Source of the DNA: Desulfobacter vibrioformis DSM 8776
Lineage (GTDB): Bacteria; Desulfobacterota; Desulfobacteria; Desulfobacterales; Desulfobacteraceae
DNA length: 64,000 nucleotides
Direction of reading: 5' to 3'
NCBI RefSeq assembly: GCF_000745975.1
Contig: NZ_JQKJ01000004.1
Span: forward strand, 62,001 to 126,000
Part shown: positions 58,410 to 64,000 of the stretch, one piece after another
Layout: every line of letters begins with the position of its first letter
Numbering within the stretch: position 1 is the stretch's first letter
The notes under the pieces: model-generated
Told to the model about the DNA's origin: nothing
Databases searched by the model: none
Seen by the model: only the letters and a program-made list of their open reading frames with translations
Program-made: the position numbers and the translations under genes

Positions 58410-59636
58410 ATGAAAAAGTTGTTTGTGATCGCTGTTCTGCTTGTTTCCTGGGCTGGGTTTGCCCATGCTGCCGGCAACCATAACCTGACGTGGGAATTTT
58501 ACGGGTCTGCCCGTATTTCGACGTTTTATACCAACTGGAACGTCGACATGCTTGACGGTCCGGGTTACAATCCCTTCGCAGGTACCGGCGCAGACACGGA
58601 CTCCTATGAGCAGGACCTGAACGGAAACGCCCGTATCGGCGCCAATGTCACGGTGAATGATTCTTTAACCGCAAAGTTTGAGTATGGCGCAAAAAGTGGT
58701 AATGCCAACATCCGTATCCTGTGGGCAGAATGGGATTTTGGCACCGGTTCATTAGGGGTTGGCCAGAACTACACGCCCCTGCTTTTTCCATACGCCAACC
58801 AGGTATATAATATTTATGCTCTGGGAGACGGTGACACCTGCATGAGTCTGTTCGGTATGCTTTACGGCAAACGGGAACCCATGATTCGGTTGAAGTTCGG
58901 AACCTTTCAGATCGCCGCAGTGAAACCCAGGCTTCTTGTCAACTCTTATTATACGTATGTCGGAAATGCAATTGCCGTACCACAAAGTGGCCCCGATACC
59001 CAGGTGGTCATCCCCAATATCCAGGCAAAATATAGAATTGATTTTAATTGGGGCCATATCAACATGGCGACCGGTTTTCAACAGTTTGAGGTTGAAGAGG
59101 ACGGGGATTCCTGGGATGTCACTTCTTATGTCCTTGCTCTTGGCGGACGTTTGAATTGGGGTAAAGCGTATTTCAAAGGCTGTGTTTGGGGTGGGCAGAA
59201 TATTGGAAACCTGGCAGATATTTTAGTCAATGGTCAAGTTTTTTCCACATATGAGAATGCCTGTGCTGATCCTATAGTAAAGGATGGGGCTGGCCTGGGG
59301 TTTGCCCAGTGGAGTGACGGCACCCTTCATGCTGCAACAGGGGGAGCTTATGGCTACGAAAAAGGTATAGTCGACAACAACGCCCTTGCCGCATTGATTG
59401 TCGCAGGCTATGAAATTCGAAGAGGCCTTTACCTGGAAGCCGGTTACGGTTATACCAGAACCAAACTCGACACGGACGGTGCTGAAAAAGATGACTGCCA
59501 TACCGTGTACCTGCAGTCCACTATCTTTCTGGCAGAAGGTGTATCCCTAACACCTGAGATTGGTTATCTTAATGCGGTGCAAAATGGCCAGCCCGAGGTT
59601 TTTGGCGCCGGTATTAAATGGCAGATTAATTTCTAG
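58410..59636 (+). CDS. Porin-like outer membrane beta-barrel protein
   Basis: 408 residues with signal peptide MKKLFVIAVLLVSWAGFAHA and a barrel pattern parallel to the preceding protein (TWEFYGSARISTFYTNW, TAKFEYGAKSGNANIRILWAEWDFG, YLEAGYGYTRTKLDTD) and a C-terminal Phe (GIKWQINF). Probably a paralogue. Substrate unknown. Confidence 0.85.
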   Translation: MKKLFVIAVLLVSWAGFAHAAGNHNLTWEFYGSARISTFYTNWNVDMLDGPGYNPFAGTGADTDSYEQDLNGNARIGANVTVNDSLTAKFEYGAKSGNANIRILWAEWDFGTGSLGVGQNYTPLLFPYANQVYNIYALGDGDTCMSLFGMLYGKREPMIRLKFGTFQIAAVKPRLLVNSYYTYVGNAIAVPQSGPDTQVVIPNIQAKYRIDFNWGHINMATGFQQFEVEEDGDSWDVTSYVLALGGRLNWGKAYFKGCVWGGQNIGNLADILVNGQVFSTYENACADPIVKDGAGLGFAQWSDGTLHAATGGAYGYEKGIVDNNALAALIVAGYEIRRGLYLEAGYGYTRTKLDTDGAEKDDCHTVYLQSTIFLAEGVSLTPEIGYLNAVQNGQPEVFGAGIKWQINF

Positions 59637-59774
59637 ACGGTTCCGATAAATCCCAGCTTGCCTTTATCATGGTTGAAAAACTTTATTAAATAGCTTATAG
59701 CTATTGCCTGTAAAACAGCTAAAGTTATTTATAATAAATATGCCATTTCAAAGGAAAAAGAAAAGAACCAGGCC

Positions 59775-61073
59775 ATGAGAGTTTCCATTTCGACCAAAGT
59801 GTTTCTGCTATTTTCCACATTGACACTGATAACCCTGGGGCTTGGTATCACATCGTATTATGGTTATAATGCCTTTTCTCTGTCAACCGGGAGCGTGATG
59901 GCGCTCAAAGATTTTTCCCGTCACCTGGAACGGCTTAATGTCATGACCGCCCAGATATCCACGGATCAGTCTCTTTCAATTGATAAAGAGATTCTTTGTG
60001 AGATTGATCGGGTCAAAACCCGTATTGACAATATACTGATTATTCAGGATGAAAACCGTGCCAGGCAGACCCGCTATAAAACAATGGTGGGTGTTGGAAG
60101 CGTTCTTGCGCTTTGTTTCAATCTGGGCATGTGGCTTATTATTTCACGATACGTCAATCGGTTTTTCAAAGCCCAGAAATCGGCTATCCATGCCATAGCA
60201 TCGGAAAATTATGATTATGGTTTCCCTGCGCCTTCAAATGATGAGATCGGTGATTTGTCCATTGGAATGAAGGAAATCGCCCGGAATCTGTCCCAGGCCC
60301 GGGAACGGTACAAGGATATCACAGATTTTAAGCGGCTGGAAAACCAGCTGATTCGTGCCCAGAAAATGGCGGCCATCGAAACACTGGCCGGTGGTATTGC
60401 CCATGATTTTAATAATATACTCTTTCCTATTATGGGGCATACTGAAATGCTTTTGCAAGATGTCCCCGAGGACGGTGATTTATACAAAAGACTTAAGAAA
60501 ATTTACACCGGTGCGGAACGCGCAAAGGATCTGGTCAGCCGGCTTCTTACGTTTTCCAGGCAGGACAGGGGGAAGGTGAGATACATGGATGTCGGTCCGG
60601 TTATAGATGAAGCCTTAAAACTGCTTCGCGCGTCCCTTCCGGCCACAATTGAGATTCATACCCAAATTTCGCCTGGTTGTTCAAAAGTGATGGCTGATCC
60701 CATCCAGATCCATCAGATTGTGATGAATCTGGCCACCAATGCCTTTCACGCCATGGAGGCGTCCGGCGGCGTGATGACCATTACCCTTGAACAGGAAATC
60801 ATTGACGGTGCCAGCGCCTCAGCCGCAATGCTTGTCGTTCCCACGGGGGTGTACAACCTGCTGACCGTGGCAGATACCGGTACAGGTATAGCTGATCATG
60901 TCCAGGAAAAAATATTTGATCCTTATTTCACCACAAAGGCGCAGGGTAAGGGAACCGGGATGGGGTTGTCTGTTGTACACGGCATCATCACCCGGATGGG
61001 CGGCAGTATTGATGTTGCCACCACACCGGGCAAAGGGTCTGTTTTCAGAGTGCGTATTCCTGCAGCAGATTAA
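59775..61073 (+). CDS. Membrane-bound sensor histidine kinase
   Basis: 432 residues. Two membrane segments (about 8-30 and 96-118) flank a short periplasmic part (about 65 residues), then HAMP (KAQKSAIHAIASENYDYGF), the phospho-acceptor box LAGGIAHDFNNIL and an HATPase domain with N box MNLATNAFHAME and G boxes DTGTGIADHVQEKIFDPYFTT and GTGMGLSVVHG. No receiver domain is attached and no response regulator lies nearby, so it is an orphan kinase. The ligand is unknown. Confidence 0.93.
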   Translation: MRVSISTKVFLLFSTLTLITLGLGITSYYGYNAFSLSTGSVMALKDFSRHLERLNVMTAQISTDQSLSIDKEILCEIDRVKTRIDNILIIQDENRARQTRYKTMVGVGSVLALCFNLGMWLIISRYVNRFFKAQKSAIHAIASENYDYGFPAPSNDEIGDLSIGMKEIARNLSQARERYKDITDFKRLENQLIRAQKMAAIETLAGGIAHDFNNILFPIMGHTEMLLQDVPEDGDLYKRLKKIYTGAERAKDLVSRLLTFSRQDRGKVRYMDVGPVIDEALKLLRASLPATIEIHTQISPGCSKVMADPIQIHQIVMNLATNAFHAMEASGGVMTITLEQEIIDGASASAAMLVVPTGVYNLLTVADTGTGIADHVQEKIFDPYFTTKAQGKGTGMGLSVVHGIITRMGGSIDVATTPGKGSVFRVRIPAAD

Positions 61074-61112
61074 AAAAAACTGCCGGCAAAGGCGTCTCTC
61101 CCTTGCCGGCAG
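61072..61112 (-). terminator. Intrinsic terminator of the flagellin gene
   Basis: Minus-strand CTGCCGGCAAGG pairs with CCTTTGCCGGCAG, followed by eight T residues. It directly follows the flagellin stop and may serve the convergent kinase gene too. Confidence 0.85.
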
Positions 61113-61136
61113 GTCGGTTATGCTGCTGGGTTTATA

Positions 61137-63581
61137 CTACCGGAGCAGGCTGGTGATGTTTGAAGATGAGGCGTTTGCCTGGCTCAAGGCATAGGAGCTT
61201 GTCTGGGCCAGCAAAGACAGCTTTGCATAGTTGGCTGTTTCCTCTGCAAAGTCAACGTCCCGGATGGTGGATTCCGAGGCGGTCACATTGGTCTTGGTTA
61301 CCGAAAGGTTAGAGATGGTGGATGTGAGCTGGTTTTGCGCTGAACCCAGGCCACTTCTTATGGCATCCAGGTCAGCCAGCGCGGCGTCCGCAATGGCTAT
61401 GGCAATTTCAGCATCCTCCTGGGTCATGACACTGATGTCTGCCAGGGTCATGCCCTTCTGGTCGGCAAGACTTACGTCACCACTCTGGGTGGCTATCTGA
61501 AGTTCCGAACCGGAGCCAATTGTACTTCCCTTTTCCAATGTCATGTCCTCGGACAGAGTAACCTCCGTTCCCGTCAATTTAACATCGTTGGTAAGGGTTG
61601 AGCCTGCGGTATAAGTGATCTCCTTATCACTATCAACAGGATCCGTTACGGTTATAGCCTGTACAAGCGTTGTTCCGGCTTTCAGAGTAGTGGTTGATGT
61701 AAGGGTTGAGCCGGCCTCCAGTGTCATGTCCTCTGATAGAACATTCCCCGTAGTCGTATCATCACCATCATCAATTGTTCCAACCGTCACAGCACCACTA
61801 AGATGAGAACCTTTTGCTATTGTTGATCCGGATGCGATCTCAGAACCGGCTGCGATTTCCATATCCTCGGTGACGGTAAGGGTGGTTCCGGTTTTAATCG
61901 TCGTATCATTTCCCAAAACAGAACCGGCAGTCAGTGTAGAACCACTGGCAATGGTTGATCCGGTTTCAAGCGTCATGTCGCCAGATAATACAGCATTTCC
62001 ACTGGTTCCTACGTCCGCGCCTAATTTCGTTCCCGCCGTTAAGACCGAGCCCGATGTGAGTATTGAATCTTCCGCCAGCGTCATCTCCTTGGTGATAGTC
62101 AGGTCCGACGTAAGGTTCACATCTGCAGTTAAAGTAGACCCGGCCTCATATGTCGTGACGGTACCGGCGCCATCATCTGTTGAAAACGTTTGGGTCACCA
62201 CAGTGCCTTTTGCAAGCGTTGAACCGCTTTCAAGGGTTGTTCCGACAGATACGGTCATGTCATCAGTTAATGTAGTCTTCGCACTGGTGGTAACCTCTCC
62301 GGCGATAACGGTTCCTTTGGCCAGTACTGACCCACTTACCAAAGTGGTGCCGGCTTCAAGCTTGAAGTCACCAGTCGTATCCTTAATTTCTTTTACCGTG
62401 GCTTCGCCCCCGAGAACGCTCCCTGCCGCCAGCACGGAGCCTGACTGAATGATAGACTCCTTTGCAATGGTACTTTCCCCGGTGGCTGTAAAGTCGTCGC
62501 CAAGGGTGATTTTATCACCTGTGCCGCCGCTTGTCGTTGCAGTGATGTTGAACTGGCTGGACCCTTCCTGGGTCAGGGTGATATATCCGACAGTGGAGAG
62601 AGCCTCCCCTTCAACGCCTTCGCCGAAGACATCGTTTAAATCACCCGTAACACTGATAGCCCGTCCGTCGTTAGATGTCAGGGTAATGGTGCCTTCTTCA
62701 TTCCAGGCGGCGGAAACCCCTGTCTCAGAAGTTTGGTCATTGATGGCTGTAACCAGCGATGAGTCAGAATCTCCGTTCTTAACATCAATGGCGCCGATGG
62801 TTACGCCATTGATGGCAAAATTACTTCCAGTGGAGCCTTCCGTAATGTACTCGGAAGTGCTTTCCACAACAGCCACTGCAGATACACCGGTGCTGGATGT
62901 CACCGCGTTGATTTTATCGGCCAGGGCGCCAAGACCGTTTGCTTCTTCGTTATTTGCTTCAATGGTAATCGGTTCCAGATGGATATCTTCGCCGGTGATG
63001 GCTGAAGTGATGGTCAACTCAACGGTGCTGCCTTCTTGATCATCCAGCGCCAACGTAGCCGTTGAAATATGGCCTATGGAATCGGATTCAGTGTTTCCAA
63101 TGCTGATGGAAGAGCTTTCATTGGCAGATGCACCGGTGTGGATGACCTTATTTGTGTAGGTGCCGTTGAGAAGCTGCATGCCGTTGTAGGATGTACTGGT
63201 AGCGATGCTGTCCAGCTCTTCCAGCAGTTTGTCGATATCTTCCTGGATGGCAGTCCGGGTTGTCGTGGTCTGGCTGTCAGAAGCAGCCTGGGTGGCTTTG
63301 GTTTTAATGGTGTTAACGATGCTGACAGACTCTTTAAGGGCACCGTCTGCGGTCTGGACAATGGAAACACCGTCATTGGCGTTCTGGATGCCCTGCCCAA
63401 TGCCGGCGGCCTGTGCTGCCAGTGAATTGGCAATGGTCAGGCCCGAGGCATCATCCGCAGCTGAGTTGATTCTCAAACCAGTGGAAAGACGGGTCAGGGA
63501 TGTGGTCATATTTTTGTCTGTGCTAACCATGCTTCTATGGGCGATGAGTGCGGCAGTGTTGGTATTGATACTTAAACTCAT
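61137..63581 (-). CDS. fliC: Flagellin with a large repeat-built central domain
   Basis: 814 residues, well above the usual 270-500. The N terminus (SLSINTNTAALIAHRSMVSTDKNM to NGMQLLNGTY, about 1-145) and C terminus (QNQLTSTISNLSVTKTNVTA to SNITSLLR, about 730-814) are standard D0/D1 filament parts. Residues about 225-345 hold Flagellin_IN-like units (NGVTIGAIDV, SLVTAINDQTSETGVSAAW). From about 360 to 700 the chain is a run of hexads of the form L-x-x-G-S/T-x (LEAGTT LVSGSV LAKGTV), suggestive of a beta-solenoid. The central part is acidic, Thr/Ser-rich and Cys-free. Exported by the flagellar apparatus. Confidence 0.93.
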   Translation of the reverse strand: MSLSINTNTAALIAHRSMVSTDKNMTTSLTRLSTGLRINSAADDASGLTIANSLAAQAAGIGQGIQNANDGVSIVQTADGALKESVSIVNTIKTKATQAASDSQTTTTRTAIQEDIDKLLEELDSIATSTSYNGMQLLNGTYTNKVIHTGASANESSSISIGNTESDSIGHISTATLALDDQEGSTVELTITSAITGEDIHLEPITIEANNEEANGLGALADKINAVTSSTGVSAVAVVESTSEYITEGSTGSNFAINGVTIGAIDVKNGDSDSSLVTAINDQTSETGVSAAWNEEGTITLTSNDGRAISVTGDLNDVFGEGVEGEALSTVGYITLTQEGSSQFNITATTSGGTGDKITLGDDFTATGESTIAKESIIQSGSVLAAGSVLGGEATVKEIKDTTGDFKLEAGTTLVSGSVLAKGTVIAGEVTTSAKTTLTDDMTVSVGTTLESGSTLAKGTVVTQTFSTDDGAGTVTTYEAGSTLTADVNLTSDLTITKEMTLAEDSILTSGSVLTAGTKLGADVGTSGNAVLSGDMTLETGSTIASGSTLTAGSVLGNDTTIKTGTTLTVTEDMEIAAGSEIASGSTIAKGSHLSGAVTVGTIDDGDDTTTGNVLSEDMTLEAGSTLTSTTTLKAGTTLVQAITVTDPVDSDKEITYTAGSTLTNDVKLTGTEVTLSEDMTLEKGSTIGSGSELQIATQSGDVSLADQKGMTLADISVMTQEDAEIAIAIADAALADLDAIRSGLGSAQNQLTSTISNLSVTKTNVTASESTIRDVDFAEETANYAKLSLLAQTSSYALSQANASSSNITSLLR

Positions 63582-63726
63582 GATTATTTCCTCCGTGAAT
63601 TTGGTGTTTAAGTGACGGCATCATTGCCAGGCCACTTGGTGTCATTCGTCAGATCCGTCTGAAGAATGGTTTAAAAGGTTTTTCTTGCGGGGATCAGCCG
63701 CCTTTTTGGATTAATCCTTTGTTCAG

Positions 63727-63754
63727 TTATCGTGATAAAAAAAGGCAACCTTTA
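63727..63754 (-). promoter_or_regulatory. Sigma-28 type promoter of the flagellin gene
   Basis: Minus-strand TAAAGGTT (63754-63747) and CACGATAA (63734-63727) are spaced 12 bases, close to the flagellar TAAAGTTT-N11-GCCGATAA consensus, about 145 bases before the ATG. Confidence 0.5.
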
Positions 63755-64000
63755 ATCGATCACGATACCGGAAGATGGAAAGTGATAAATGTATCACATA
63801 TTTAAAAACTGATATATTGCTGAATTTTTAAAGAAATATTTAATAAACTTGAAATCAATCAATTGAGATTTTTATTATGATAAAGTTTTAACCCAGGATA
63901 AAAACTGGCGTTTCTGCTGGCGTAGACCGCAGCAGAACCATGGGGTTCAGGGCCACCGCATATAATTTTCCTGCTGTTCATGTACTGGATTTTTATTTTT
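63755..64000. other. Flagellin upstream region with palindromes
   Basis: ATCGTGAT (63729-63736) and ATCACGAT (63759-63766) form an inverted pair around the promoter. A near-perfect palindrome AGTGATAAATGTATCACA (63781-63798) lies upstream. These may be operators. No gene is seen to the end of the window. Confidence 0.4.

Noticed and set aside
61870-63039. Long plus-strand frames opposite the flagellin
   Set aside because: Antisense images of the repetitive, Thr/Ser-rich flagellin centre; no start signals or motifs.
63781-63798. CRP site upstream of the flagellin
   Set aside because: GTGA and TCAC are spaced by 8 rather than 6 bases, so it is only noted as a palindrome.

Overview
The window reads as a chromosomal segment of a strictly anaerobic, flagellated Gram-negative bacterium, most likely a member of the Desulfobacteraceae (Desulfobacterota). 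This is inferred from gene content and protein character: a PurS-PurL fusion beside a separate PurQ, RNase J next to FtsK, a NAD-type formate dehydrogenase built on NuoE/F/G-like modules, porins, and a liv transporter linked to a phenylacetate-CoA ligase relative. No 16S rRNA is present, so the assignment is inference.

Layout. 1-2.9 kb: pyrG, an alpha/beta hydrolase and an Lrp/AsnC regulator. 2.9-8.8 kb (minus strand): a branched-chain amino-acid type ABC uptake operon (binding protein, two permeases, two ATPases) ending in a PaaK-like ligase, with an attenuator-like hairpin in its leader. 9-14.7 kb: an accessory island abutting the 3' end of tRNA-Gln. It holds an FRG-domain protein, a zeta-toxin-like kinase overlapping a 55-residue gene, a tyrosine recombinase, a hicB with a broken hicA, and several small mobile repeats. 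15-31.5 kb: core genes larE, ndk, coaE, rho, rpmE, prfA, prmC, rpsB-tsf-pyrH-frr-uppS-cdsA-dxr-rseP and purL-purQ. 31.6-33.4 kb: DUF554, nth and a RelE-type toxin with a very short antitoxin. 33.7-38.1 kb: a two-gene formate dehydrogenase. 38.1-46.4 kb: proline dehydrogenase, a DMT transporter, RNase J, FtsK, a methyltransferase and a ChaN-like lipoprotein. 46.4-55 kb: AIM24, two tRNA-Ser genes, argS, a SPOR protein, gatC/gatA and mutL. 55-64 kb: an envelope protein with TolB-like and FG-GAP parts, two porins, a histidine kinase and a large flagellin.

The main unexpected content is small non-coding mobile DNA. There is a 153-bp element with perfect 26-bp inverted termini and an 8-bp target duplication that rewrites the end of the integrase. 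A 277-bp element splits gatC from gatA and duplicates a Shine-Dalgarno-like sequence. A three-copy family of about 140-150 bp shares its termini with a nearby broken gene. A hairpin cluster supplies the start codon of a transporter gene. Other points of interest are a flagellin whose centre is a run of hexapeptide repeats suggestive of a beta-solenoid, and a NuoE-like domain lacking half of its [2Fe-2S] ligands. I found no CRISPR array, no rRNA and no clear prophage.
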